Assembly (NCBI GenBank): GCA_033980235.1
Contig: CM067076.1
Location: 33,886,383-33,950,382 of the forward strand
DNA from: Diadema setosum
Taxonomy: Eukaryota > Echinodermata > Echinoidea > Diadematoida > Diadematidae
Direction of reading: 5' to 3'
DNA: 64,000 bases
A program made the position numbers and the translations under genes. Positions 35,427-47,751 of the stretch are shown piece by piece. The stretch's first letter is position 1. Each line of letters starts with the position of its first letter. The notes beneath the pieces are model-generated. The model was given only the letters and a program-made list of their open reading frames with translations. It searched no databases and had not been told where the DNA came from.

Positions 35427-37443
35427 CCTGTGAACAGCAAGCAGAGAGGTCTCTTTTTATTGACTCATAATATAGTCACAACACAATTACAGCTCCTAAA
35501 ATGTACTTTAGGAGAACCCTTGAAACACTATATGTGCACATCATCAAATCCGCACATGTTTAACACCAAAATAACTCATTCATTATAACACACAGATACC
35601 AAGTGAGTTATTGTCTCTATAACTATATAAATCCAAAGTGGAGTATCAATAATAGTATCATAACAAGTGAAAGCATCTACCATATAATCAGCTGTATGTG
35701 ACATAAATCTCTCTCTCTCTGTGTTATTTCACTTATCATGACTGTTAAAAACCATTTATAATACATTAAACAGACTGTAAATGGCTGGGTACAAAATATT
35801 GTGGAACCATTTAATACAATGTAAATGTGTTGTAACAATACCTGCTTTTTGAGACCTATATCTTACAACACTGTGATGTCTATTCACACAAAGGCTCACT
35901 CTATGGAATAAAATCATACTCTCCACACTTCATGATAAGCAGCCAGTGTCATGTCCACTCTGTTAGTGTAATGTCAGACTCCATATAGTAGGATAAAGGC
36001 TTTTTACATGTGTGACTACCAGTCCTTGCGTATACATATACAATACATATCTTATTCACCATATGGATGTGAAAAGAATAATACCTGTTTTGTTTTAGAG
36101 TCCAGCAAAGATCTGATTCAAACTATGCTATTTTGTTTGAATGATAATAAAAACAAATGAGACAGCAGTTCTCTCTTCACCGATTTGAATTGCTGAACAG
36201 TTTACCACAGCCTGAATGCATCCTATTATTAACACTTTCACATAACCCTTCTATAAGATCATCTTTGCTCTTAGATAAAAGTCACGTGATATCATATGGA
36301 TAAATCCTCTCTTCCACCAACCATTGATCCTAACATCTACAGATCACTTCGTCGCAGTCAAATCACCTATCCCTACTCAAAACAATTACAATCACACATC
36401 TGATCCATATAGGTCCCACTACATCAAATCTAGAATGCCAGCAAGATAAGATGGGGGTATAATAATACTGAAAAATTACATTATACTCAACTACTGCGGG
36501 TCTTACAACTTTAGATCACAGGGTACACCAACTATGAAAAACAAATGCAAACCTACACAATGTCTCAGCATAACAAACCTTAAATGATGGTAACGGCAGT
36601 GCAATACACCTGTATTCTTAACTCCTCCATTGTGTGTGTCAAAACTATTATGATCGATACTCAGGTAGCTTCTTAATCTCTTGCTAGACGACACACAAGA
36701 TACCCTAGTCCCTCCTATCAATACAGAATCTTACTCTATTAGGGGAAGCAAAAGGAATAATGTTCCCTCTTACAATCTCAGTGGTATTACATCATAAACC
36801 CACAACACTGTACCTACATTGTACATCTCTGACTCGATCTCTAAACTCTTCCACCTTGGATGCATTACCAAAATGTAGTATAGGTAAATAGCTTCCATCA
36901 AAAAACATCAACTCAGCATCTTATCACACTATTATAGGCGCCCCATACTACACAGCACCATGTAATACCAGAGTACACAGATCACGCTAAACGCCCTATA
37001 CTGTTACACAGCGCTACATAATACACTGTTCAATACCGTAATTGGTCACGTACACAAACCTACGCAGGCCTGCAGCCCTTGCATTGTACTACTGCACTAC
37101 GAATACATTGTGCGCACAAGACTACGGCAGCCGCAATTTATACGCCCGTACACACAACACACGTCCGTAGACCGACTTAACACAGGTACGTACGTACATA
37201 AGTTACCGTGCATTCAGTGCCACTGAACAAAACCACCATCAACCAAGACAAATAGAATGGCTTCATGTAAATTCTGACAAACACTCTCACTCCACATAAT
37301 ATGCCTGTTTGGGCCTTAAAACTCTTCATATCAATTACCAATACTGATAATACAGCACCATATCATCTAAGCACTGAAATTCTTGAGTAATTTGTGACGT
37401 TCTCATTTTCATCAACTCACCTGTGAACAGCAAGCAGAGAGGT
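35427..37443. mobile_element. 2-kb insertion bounded by perfect 24-bp direct repeats, intron-like
   Basis: The same 24 bp (CCTGTGAACAGCAAGC then AGAGAGGT) occur at 35427-35450 and 37420-37443. The DNA between (35451-37419) is AT-rich with no long open frame. On the minus strand the upstream copy gives CACAG then GTGAGT, a good donor, and the downstream copy gives CTCTGCTTGCTGTTCACAG then GACTCC, a good acceptor. Removing 37420-35428 would restore the pre-insertion sequence. Minus-strand AATAAA lies just before the downstream copy. Whether any gene crosses it is not known. Confidence 0.6.
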
Positions 37444-37599
37444 GCCTGCCACATGGGGGCGCCCCTCCGTTGCTGATGTCTCTGCATAATTAGCACATCC
37501 CCACATTAATTTATAATAAACATTAATCCTTTGAAAGCAGCATGGTATAGTTCACGATAGGAGTGCACAGTTTTGTGTTGAAAAGTACTGAGGGTTTGT

Positions 37600-37890
37600 T
37601 TCATGTTTAATTAAATTCAATTCAATAGTGTATTTATTTCCATCATCAAAAAGAAAAGAAAAAGTTGACATAATCCAAAGTGATCGTTTATTTTTTCATT
37701 GTTATTACACTCGTCTGATAAAGATTTTTTTTTTTTTCAAATACAATATAATGTATATGCACGAGTGATATCATAAGAAAGAAACAATGGATTTTGCCAT
37801 GGCAACAAAAATAGTAAATAATCACAATGATGGAAAACAGTGTTCCACTAAGAAAGCCAAGCTTGTAGACGTGGAACACTGGGACAAAAC
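37600..37890 (-). mobile_element. LINE/retroelement 3' end relic with structured hairpin, copy 2
   Basis: Minus-strand order: hairpin 37838-37881 with the loop motif TACAAGCTTGGCTTTC, AT-rich DNA, then AAATACACTATTGAATTGAA as the tail near 37616-37640. The hairpin loop is shared with 26542-26585, but the stem sequence is different. No coding remnant. Confidence 0.5.
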
Positions 37891-38076
37891 AACATCAGCA
37901 CCAATTTGTTATACCGTGTTCCCCTGAACTGCACGAAGTCTGGTAGGAGATTATTATTATTCTTTTTTATGGAGCTTTAGGCACCTCTCGTTAACTACCT
38001 TCTCAACAACTGGATTATCCACCCATATATCAATCAATTAATTGATTAATATATATATGTATATATATTATATATA

Positions 38077-38338
38077 AAAAAAGATAAGTAACAAAGCTGC
38101 AACAAAGTTCATGCTGTATTCACCAACAGTTGATTTCTTCACACAAATTTTCGAGCGTCTCGCCGCCCTTTCTCAAGTGTTGATACTGAGAGCTATAGAT
38201 AATACTATAATACTATGATACTATAATACAGTATCAACACTTGAGAAAGGGCGGCGAGACGCTCGAAAATTTGTGTGAAGAAATAAACCGTTGGTGAATA
38301 CAGCATGAACTTTGTTGCAGCTTTGTTACTTATCTTTT
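38077..38338. repeat. 262-bp near-perfect hairpin flanked by TA-rich tracts
   Basis: Arms of about 112 bp: AAAAGATAAGTAACAAAGCT ... TCTCAAGTGTTGATACTG and the inverted copy CAGTATCAACACTTGAGA ... CTTATCTTTTT. The arms are almost identical, so the element is young or maintained. ATATAT DNA precedes it (38048-38075) and a (TA)n tract follows at 38372-38413. Confidence 0.9.
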
Positions 38339-38370
38339 TATCTTGCCAACACGTGGACTACCTTATCAAC

Positions 38371-38416
<46 letters not shown>

Positions 38417-39552
38417 TTTTATATTCGTATATTTATTCACATTTACATGTACACGTAGAGTAAAATAATATTAAGTTATAACAATTATGATCGTTAATAC
38501 TCACGGAACGATTACTGTGAGGCAAAATGTCGACAGGATTTGTCGAAGAAGAAAAATAGCACACTTTGAAATCTCACTCAGAATTCTTATGCCTTTTATG
38601 CGTTACGAACAGGATATTTGCTTCAACGTTATGACTTTCTGTCTGTCCTAGAAGAATTATAATCCTTTTTATGGCAGCTGTATGTTTGGTAAGGTACGTA
38701 TGGTCACACAAAGATATATCATTTGAAAAGAACTGCAGGTCTTTGCAACGACTTGTCGACTAAAACAGCGTCTATCTTCTTTGCTATAAAAACGTCATTT
38801 TTACAGTGGCATAAGTTTGCTTTTCCCATCTGGCGCTTAAACATAATTATGTCTCGCAGGTCTGAACATTGAATAGTAAATTCTTTTAAACAAAATCCAT
38901 GCCACCAGAATCTACATTTAAAGGTTTAATGGGACCAGAAAAAGATTTATTATTGACAATTTTGACGCACAAAAATGATACATGCATTCAAGTTACGGGC
39001 ATCTTGACTGTGAATTGAAAGGTCACGTGTTCTGACACAATCTGCTGAGTTGTTGAAGGAAACACACTCTTAACATAGTAAGACTTTGTCTTGTGTAAGA
39101 TTTGTGCCTCTTGACGGAAGAAAACATAGCAAACGAATAACTCCGGAAACAGTAACCTCTAAAAACCGGATCTGCTGCTCGTGATTATTGCTACCGTAAT
39201 GTTACATATATTTTCCTATTTCTATACCGATGAAAGAATTTCTGAGACATCATTTTGTAATCATCATCTGCATGGTGACATATTGTGTACACATACTCCT
39301 CCATAAATCACAAGTCCCACACGCACGTTCGTAATGCTGGTATTTGCGTGACAGTATTGCAAACTTACATGATAAATGTTTCTCAGTGGCACGCAAGAGA
39401 AATTGTGTTTGTTTTTACAACTTTGAAGATGGTGATTTTACTTGCCCGTAACAGAAATGTTACTTCCTATATATATACAGAGTATAATTTCTGAATTCTT
39501 AAGGCCTAACTACATTAACTGTCAATTGCAAAATCCGAGCTTAACAGAACTA

Positions 39553-39619
39553 CAAGGCTTGTTACAGCCAGGGAGGTGTGAGTTTTAGGCTCTCACACCT
39601 CCCTGTTACAGCCTTGTTC
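39553..39619. repeat. Short hairpin
   Basis: CAGGGAGGTGTGAG and CTCACACCTCCCTG separated by TTTTAGG, with outer arms ACAAGGCTTGTTACAGCC and TTACAGCCTTGT. Confidence 0.75.
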
Positions 39620-40774
39620 GGGTAAATTAAAGAAGGGTTATAACTACAATACTTTGAGAGACTTTTTATCTGTGAAAATATATAGCACAATGTTATCTGA
39701 TCTCCCTTTATTGAAGTACCTTTTTATATGCTTTTGTTCCTCCACTTTTCCCCTTTTTCTTTATGCTTTATGGTATCATTTCAGTGTTGGTATTTCTCAA
39801 TGTAGGCCTACCGTCCATTGTGTCCGTCTTTGTCGAAAGCCCCTGTAAAAAGAGTATTGTTACATCGTTAATCATTCCCTGTTATTTTGTTTCGTTTCCG
39901 TCTCAAGTTTCTCTGCGTTTTCTCTTTCAACTATAAATGATATATCATTTTGTAATTTGGACACAAGCTATATAAAGTTTGCTTTGTAAATAGGTCACAC
40001 TATTTATTTATGAAATAATTTTACACCTGTCATGCAATATTTGAACAGAATTTATCCTCGAGACATTCTATCTTTGACTTGCCGCATGGTATTAACAATG
40101 AAAACTTTTTGCATTTCATTTACATTTCATTTGTACTATCTTTTAATAAGCTCTATAAGTGCAAAACAGAAAAGACACAAAGAGGAAGAGATAGAGAGTG
40201 AGATATAGCGTGTTTGTATTCTGCATTGTCATTCCTAAAAACAATCTTCCGGAATGCGTGACGAAACAACTGTTCATGCACGTGATATGTATATACCTGA
40301 TATACGTGTTGATATTTGTGCTTCAGACAGTTGAAACAAAATCTTTCGTAATGAAAAGAAGTTTTTTTTTTTTTAGACTACAAGAACGTCTTCGGGAAAA
40401 AGTGGACGGTGATACCATTGTGGGTAACGGGCACCAAGGCAAACATGAAGCGTTATCATAATATGCATTTTCTTGCGTGTAGGAGAATTCGATTGCAGCA
40501 CAGCGTGACATTGTGCCAATCACGTATTTATTGTATGTCTTTGTATACGTTTCGTGGACAAAACTATATTGTTTATCCCCATTTTCTTACTATAGTCTTC
40601 TACTGCTGTATTGTACGTGACGGACATATCCGAGATTAAGTACACAATACTCTGCCACATATCTCTGTCCGTCGTCAATGTTTGTTTGTCGACTCATTCA
40701 CGCACAGTAAAGTCGTTTTATTAGTTTAGTTATTGCTGTATAGCTTTCGAAGCAATACTTGAGAGGGGACAAAG

Positions 40775-40780
40775 TATAAA
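40775..40780 (+). promoter_or_regulatory. TATA box of the first subtilase gene
   Basis: AAGTATAAAAGCGC, 88 bp upstream of the start codon at 40863. The second subtilase has a TATA-like box 90 bp upstream of its start, so the spacing is shared by the paralogues. Confidence 0.6.
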
Positions 40781-40862
40781 AGCGCTGGGAACCTGCTGAT
40801 GAGGTGTCATAATCATCATATCAGAAGTCTTCCAGAAGATCTGACACGCCCAACCCATCACC

Positions 40863-43800
40863 ATGCAGCGTTTGATCTTTGTAGCTTTCGTCGTTATTGC
40901 CTCCCTCTCGTGGTAACGTATTGCTATTCCAAAATGCGGAAACACGTATTCACTTTGGCTATAATGTTAGTCATATTTGAGTTTCTAACTTGGAAGCAAT
41001 ATCGCTGAACTTATTTATTTATTACCACCTAAAGTAAAAACATTCTTTTTAACGTGGATTTTGAGTTGCACTTATAAATCACTTCATCATTAGAATACGG
41101 GTTGGTCGCTAAGAAAAAATGAAGTATTCTAAACTGAAAAGCATGTTTTTTTCTTTCAAGTATTACACGGTAAAATTCATGTTCGCTGTCTTTTGAGTAA
41201 CTTTTAAAAAAGGACTAGGTTCTACCCCCAAAGCATCCACAGCTATTGGTAGGAAATGTTTTGTTGACAGTTTGACCAGTATCCATATCTATCCACAAGT
41301 GTGAAGTCTTCAATAACTCACGATAGGTTTAATGTTAAATTCATTTTTTTTTTTGGGAAAAAAATCAAGCATCTGTATAATTGAAACCTCCCTCAGAACA
41401 AAAAAGCTGCACACAATCCTCTGAAATGATTTCATGAATAAGACATTATAGTCATGATTTCAATTCAATCGAAAAAGTCGATGGCTAATGAAGTTTAAAG
41501 TGGATGGCTAGCAACCGATCAGTGGGAATCAGTGAGGATGCTGAGGGATGACTGTTCTAATCCTTGTGGGATTCATTTAAGAGTACATTATATATCTACT
41601 GTTGTGTGAAAAATATTTGCTTCAGAATGGTCTCATATTTAAGTAATGTGCAGATTAATGCCCCGTCACTGACCAGGCACGCTAACCTGGAAACGTTAAA
41701 CTGCACATTACTTGAATATGAGACCGTTCTGAAGCAAATAATTTTCACACAACAATAGATATATAATGTACTCTTGAATGAATCCCACAAGGATTGGAAC
41801 AATCATCCCCCAGCATTCCCACTGATTCCCATTGATCAGTTACTAGCCATCCCCTTTAAAGTTATATATCATCAGTTCAGTGATTACTATTTTTAAATTT
41901 TCATCGCAGGTTGGATGTCACGCATGGAAACCACTCCAGCAGTGGGAGTGCCCAGAGTGGCTCGCCTGGCAGTGGTAGCAGCAGCAGTGGCAGCGACAGT
42001 GGCAGCGACAGTGGCAGCGACAGCAGAGAGGTTGTCTACGATTTTGACGACATTATCTTCTCCAACGACTCTCTTCCGGGATCGTTCCTTATCAGTGCGC
42101 CGGTAAGTCTAGTAGTTTTGTAGCATATATAGTCCTCGTTAGCAAGTAAAGAATGATAGACAGAAAGAAAGTAAACAGGCAATGACGATATTATTAGAAA
42201 TGATTTGGACGCGGCAACTTAGGAACAAGCTGGAACTCACGAATCGACGCCGGCTATTTAGAGTCTGGTTAAAAAAGAAAGGAAGAAAGAAAGAAATATA
42301 CGCAGAGTGACTCACAACCAATGAATAATTTGTCATCGGAGATGATAATGATGCGCGCTATCCACTGAAGACACCGAAGCCATACAGTGTTCAGAAAGTG
42401 TATTCTCGTGTGTGCGCGTGTATGCAAATGTTATGTGTTTGTTTGTTTGTTTGTTTGTTTGTCGACATGATTTCAAAATCTGTTTACTGCTATCCAGTAA
42501 GTAACCATTCGCAGTACTTTCGTGCGTAGTGTTAAGTTAAACAATGAAATTGAAGCGTTCCCCCTTTTTAGCCAAACCATTATGATGCACTTATTCTTGT
42601 TTTTTAAATATTCCAACACTTTGTCCCCCTGCAGAATAACGGAAGATTGAACTCTCTCCTCCGTGACCTCTCAAACGGGGAATTCCCGGAATGTCATACT
42701 GCCAAAGTCGAGAGAACTGTCACCGGTGTGCTCTCGCTTGTCGCCCTCAACGCTGACGAACACTGCGCCAGGAGGGTAACGTTCACAAATTGTCATGTTC
42801 TGATAATTCAGTGGCGAATCCAGAGGGGAGCGCAACCGGCGCACGCCCTCCTTTTATTTTTCGTGAAATATTAGTCACGCCCCCCCCCCCCCCCCCCTTT
42901 ACAGAATTCTTGGATCCGCCCCTCTATATAAACTACAATCATTATTGCAAATACTAAGAATTTGACTCTTTAAGTTATATATATAATGTAGTATACTACT
43001 CCAGACTTAGATGTTTACTTGGAGAAAAATTTATTCATAAAATCAAATTAAATCATATGAAATTAAATGAGATCAGATGAGACTGAAGCAACTAAAATCA
43101 AGTGAATTCTCCAGATTGCATCCATATCAATCGTGCCGCAAATACTGTCTTCACAGATTGTAGCTGAGGGCGGTCTGAGGGTCGAGCAGAACTCCATCCA
43201 GCGGACGAGTCAGCTTCCTTCTCTCCCCACGGACTCCCAGGATCGCGTAGACCAGGTCGATCTCCCTCTCGATGGAGCCACCTTTAACTTGGGTAGGCTT
43301 CTGGTCTTTGTAACCATTGTAACCAAGTAGCAAGAGTACCAAACCATGGTGATGATAATGGTGTCTTTCCGGTGGTTTCAGCAACAACACTTTGTTAATG
43401 GCACTGAAAAGATTCTAATTATTAAAGTGAAGCAAGCAATAATGTTTTCATGGTTCTTGGCAAGTACAAATTTGGATGACTGATGATTACACGCTGCTGA
43501 AAACTTGTTAACGACTTGCTAAATTGGTAACGACTGACGAAATACTGTAGATTATTACTATTGTTATCATTCTCATCATTATTATCATCATAATGATTTT
43601 CTTTCTTTTATCATTTTGTCATTCTCATAACTTGCATCATTAATTTACAGCGGGAGGTGCCGGAGTTACCATCTTCGTTCTCGACACAGGTGTGTTTAGT
43701 GAACAAAACGAGTTCAGTAACAGAGCCGAGTCTTTCGCTGATTTCGTCGGTAATGATGTAAGTATACACAACAACGACAAGAAAAAACCCAACCCTTTCA

Positions 43801-46800
43801 AAATTGAGGAAAACCTTGTGAAAACTGAAAACGAGTAATTTCAAGACATTTCAAGTGAACTTGGAGCAGAACATCACAACAATGTTATGCTTTCTTCGAA
43901 TATGTTGATGAAAAGGGAATGAAAATGTAATGAAGATAACTCATGTCAGTTGCACGTGGGTTAGATGTCACCAATATTTTTTTAAAGGTACTGCTTTTCC
44001 GAAAAGCAAGATGGATGCTCCTCGGAAAATCAGCCGTCCGTAGAAGATCAGCCTTTAAAAACATGAGAAAACTGCAGGTGTAACACTCTGATATTTGTAA
44101 TGATATTTGAAATGATGTATTATTCATAAATTCATCTCGCCACCGTATTCAATTCAGCCCACGGCAGATCCACATGATCCTAACGGTCACGGAACCAGGG
44201 TTGCAAGTGTCGCCATCGGCCAGAACATCGGGATCGCGCGGGAGGCAACAGTGAGGAGTATTCGCGTGGCCAACGAACAAGGCATCGCAACGGCAGATGA
44301 TGTCGTAGCCGGTAAGTAAAACTCTTCAAGATAAGATAATATAAAGTGATCTCTTTACATGTTCATCTAGAGCACTGTGGCGATATGATGTAGGAGTCAA
44401 ACTGTCCCGAAATTGAGCAAAGATGAACACAGGATGAAAAAAGTGCTCAAATTCAGCTCTGATGGTAAAACATCGGGTCATTCATGATGGCATCTTCTCT
44501 AAGTAAGCCATCGTATGACCGCCGAGGCGCGCCAGGCAGTTATCATACCGGAGGAGGCTTGCTCCAGCAGCAACTCCGTGAGAGAGAGGTAGCAAAATCT
44601 TCGTGTAGTCATCGTATTTCCTTCGTGTGTCCTCCGGGTAAACTTCGCTTTTAGCCGTCGTGTGTGGTTCTGGTGTCATCGTGTAACATTATATGTAGGC
44701 ATTGTTGTTTCTTTCGCTGTTGATTGGCTTTTGACCATCAAAGTTCGGGACCGCGCGAAATTAAAAATTCCATAAAATACGTCTGACCACCTTGTGTCAA
44801 ATTTGGGACAGTGCACTGTGACGTCACAATGGGCTCTCAATCAGTCAATGATGAGATTTTGGCGTTGTGTTCTGGCCAATGCATATATCTATGGACAAAG
44901 TCTTTTACTCATGGCGGCCCTCTTGACCCAGAGAACAACAACAACAACAACAACAGCGACGACGACAACACAAACAACAACACAGGAGCATACCTGACAA
45001 TGCTCTAGTGACAGTTATGGCAGTACTCTGTTGATATAGCGATGTTTTTCCAATCTGCTCTAAACATTTTACAGGCATCGATGCTGTCTTTGAATGGGCG
45101 GCGAATAATCCGAACGAGAAGTGCATCGTCTCATACTCGTTGATATCGTTGACCATGTCGCTTACCATAGACGAGGCCTTCGAAAACCTGGACACTGAAA
45201 CCCGCTGTTTGCTTGTCGTTGCCGCTGGTAACACAGGTGCTCAGCCCAACACGGCCGATGCCTGCATGTACTCTCCGGCGAAGAATGATTTCGTAAGTAT
45301 AGGCCTATAGCTGATTTGTAGTTGAGAAGCAAGAAATTTGATCGCTATATGGTTCGCTGTTGTAGCAAGGGCCACTGATGCAAACCTTGTGGTGATAATA
45401 ATGACTTAATGATTAACCCTTTCTGCGTCAGGGACTTTGGACAGTGTGTGCAATATACTAAGGGTTTTTAAGTGCAAACCGGTATTCAAAGCCCACAAAA
45501 GGTTAAAGGGACACTCCGCACAATTTATATGATTTTACATTATGCATGGGTGCCACGTAGAGATTGTGGAATTTATCGTGGACCTTAAGTGTAGAATGTA
45601 TGCATGCTTTCTGCTTTTGTTCTGCCCAATCACACATTCTAATGTGAAGCTGCTATTTCATCAGCCTTGATCACTGTGATTTGTTATGTTTTAAAAATAT
45701 TCTTACTTCTTATCCCAATCACTACCTACGTTCAGACGATGATCCTTAACCTCGAGGATGAGCTCATTTCGATGATAAGTTCTATGGGGCGCCATGTGTC
45801 GCACGGTCGATTTCATTACGAAATCCGTAATTTCGTCGACAAGATGGCCACTCACGAAATCTACCTTGCGACACTTGGCGCCCCATAGAATTATCGAAGC
45901 CAGCAGCATATCCTCGAAGTAACCACTATAATTCTGTAACCCTGTACCCATCGTAACCAGTTTATAGATGTCTGAAAAAGTCTGAAAATCATCCGGAGGT
46001 CTTCTCTAAGGCTCTAAAATTTCAGCAAGGAAAATCAAATGTAGTCATTATATGACGTTTCATTAGGTTTGATCCATACTTCTTCAGTATCAGAGAATAT
46101 AATAAATGTGTTTGTTATCTAACCTACACTTTATTCAAGATTATGACAATGAATACTTAAAGTAATACATACGAGAACAGGTCCATCGTTTCATGGCAAA
46201 CGGATGGCAGGTCAAGACACTTGGGTTAGAAGATATAACTTTTGAAAATTACAGTACCTCATTGCAGCACAAAGTGCAATGTATGCAGCAAGAAAGATAC
46301 TGAAACTTATTCAATTTATTGTATCATAAGCGTCATATTCTCAGTTACAAAAATTATATTTCTTTTTATCAGACACGTTGTTACCCTGCATAATTATCAA
46401 ACTCCCAGAATAATTATACCTGTCACTTTATATAATGTAAAATATTTCATAGTTATGATCTCAAAAATACTCTTAAGAATGATGCAATGCGTGTCAACAG
46501 ACAAAATTTGAGTTCGTTTACCGACCGTGTTTTTCTCTCACACCAGGTCATTACCGTAGGCTCCTCCCGTCTCTCCCGGGTGAACTCGGCCAGTCCGTTC
46601 TTTGACGAGCGGGCGGGATTCTCGAACTACGGACCGTGCGTGGACATCTATGCTCCGGGCCGCCGAGTCGACCTCGCCGATATAATCAGTGAGGACTCCT
46701 TCGCCATCGCATCGGGAACGTCCTTCTCCACTCCCGCTGTCGCTGGTGAGACATTTTTTTTTCTTCACTGTGCTTATTAATTTCGTTTAAAATTTCCTCT

Positions 46801-47751
46801 TTGAATTTGCAGAACAATTTTAAATATTCAGATCAATGACAATGCCACTTGATATACTTTGATCAATGCCTCCTTTCTTCCTTATGCAGAAATAAAATTC
46901 CCTTGTGCATGACAATATGGTCATTCAAGAATTGTGAGATATAATTGATCACTGTTGAAGTTATAAGCATTTCACTTACCCCCACCCCACCCCCCCCCCC
47001 AAAAAAAAAAACCACCCAAATAGATTATATGGAGCGTTATGCGAGTGAATGATCTGACAGAATTATTTCCAATATTCGTTGAACGCAATCTTGAAGACAC
47101 GCAAATGTTTATAATTTCCATTTAAATAAAAATTGTCTGTTTGCTGATTTATTGCATCTGCATTAGAGAAAGTAACTTCTTTTTTCGTGGTACATTTCCC
47201 CCTCATCGTCACTCTAATATTTGAAATCACTACACACCTCATGGTAGCAATACTATTATTAACTATTGATAACCAGGTCCAATACCCATCAATCTCTCCT
47301 CATATCCAATCCAGTCGTACAAACTACTATTGTCATGAATAGCGTTTTTATCAAGTGAATACCAATGATGACCAAGAGGACTTAATGTGTAACGGATGTG
47401 TGTGTGTGTTTGTGTGTGTCAAAGAGAGACAGAGAAATATAAAGAAAGGGAGAAAATAGCAGGCTATGGGTGGGGCAGGATTTGATTGATTTGATTTGAA
47501 TCATTTATTGATACTCAACTGTATTGTGACGTCACTGACAAACTGAATGCATGCTACCTTTGATTTCAACCTGCTATACACCAGGTGCAATGGCCATTCT
47601 CCTGTCAAAGGACGAGATAGCTTTTGACACGCCAATAAGCGACATCCTCGACTTAATCAGCGTCGAAGGCAAGCTGATGTTTGCAAACACGCCCGCTACG
47701 CCGTCATCTAACAACCGACTCCTGATTTTAGCTGACCCTATTTTCTTCTAG
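40863..47751 (+). CDS. Secreted subtilisin-like serine protease (S8, proteinase K-like), nine exons
   Basis: Exons 40863-40912, 41910-42102, 42635-42775, 43157-43292, 43651-43757, 44158-44311, 45075-45292, 46547-46745, 47585-47751; phases agree; 1365 nt, 454 residues. MQRLIFVAFVVIASLSW is a signal peptide. A Ser/Gly/Asp repeat (GSDSGSDSGSDS) follows, then an I9-like propeptide (about 55-150). The catalytic domain contains DRVDQVDLPLDG, VLDTGV with Asp185, NGHGT with His220, VVAAGNT with oxyanion Asn313 and SGTSFSTPAVAG with Ser392, so the triad is complete and an active secreted endopeptidase is predicted. Unlike proteinase K, the SLGG-type substrate loop reads SYSLISLTMSLTI, and the residues after the catalytic Ser differ (GTSFS for GTSMA). 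GHGTR replaces GHGTH. A paralogue starts at 60298 on the same strand. Natural substrate unknown. Confidence 0.92.
41491..41862. mobile_element. 372-bp foldback element in intron 1 of the first subtilase
   Basis: Arms of about 165 bp at roughly 90% match: AAGTTTAAAGTGGATGGCTA at the left and TAGCCATCCCCTTTAAAGTT at the right, with GAGTACATTATATATCTA and CTCATATTTAAGTAATGTGC shared. The loop (about 41655-41695) contains ACTGACCAGGCACGCTAACC. The two mirror-image open frames on opposite strands (41564-41758 and 41596-41802) are produced by this symmetry. Confidence 0.9.
44400..44812. mobile_element. Possible MITE in a subtilase intron
   Basis: Ends ACTGTCCCGAAATTGAG and CAAATTTGGGACAGT are imperfect inverted matches. 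The interior is GC-richer than the surrounding intron. Only the ends support it. Confidence 0.35.
45767..45899. repeat. 133-bp hairpin in subtilase intron 7
   Basis: TTTCGATGATAAGTTCTATG then GGGCGCCATGTGTCGCA, and the inverted copy TGCGACACTTGGCGCCCCAT then AGAATTATCGAAG. A second internal palindrome, ATTTCATTACGAAATCCGTA then ATTTCG, lies in the loop. Confidence 0.85.

Noticed and set aside
35427..37443. LTR retrotransposon as an explanation of the direct repeats
   Set aside because: The repeats are only 24 bp, there is no primer-binding site or gag/pol remnant, and they lack TG...CA ends.
41564..41802. Two similar open frames on opposite strands (SNVQINAPSLTRHANL / SNVQFNVSRLACLVSD)
   Set aside because: They mirror each other because the DNA is one inverted repeat (41491-41862); no independent coding signal.
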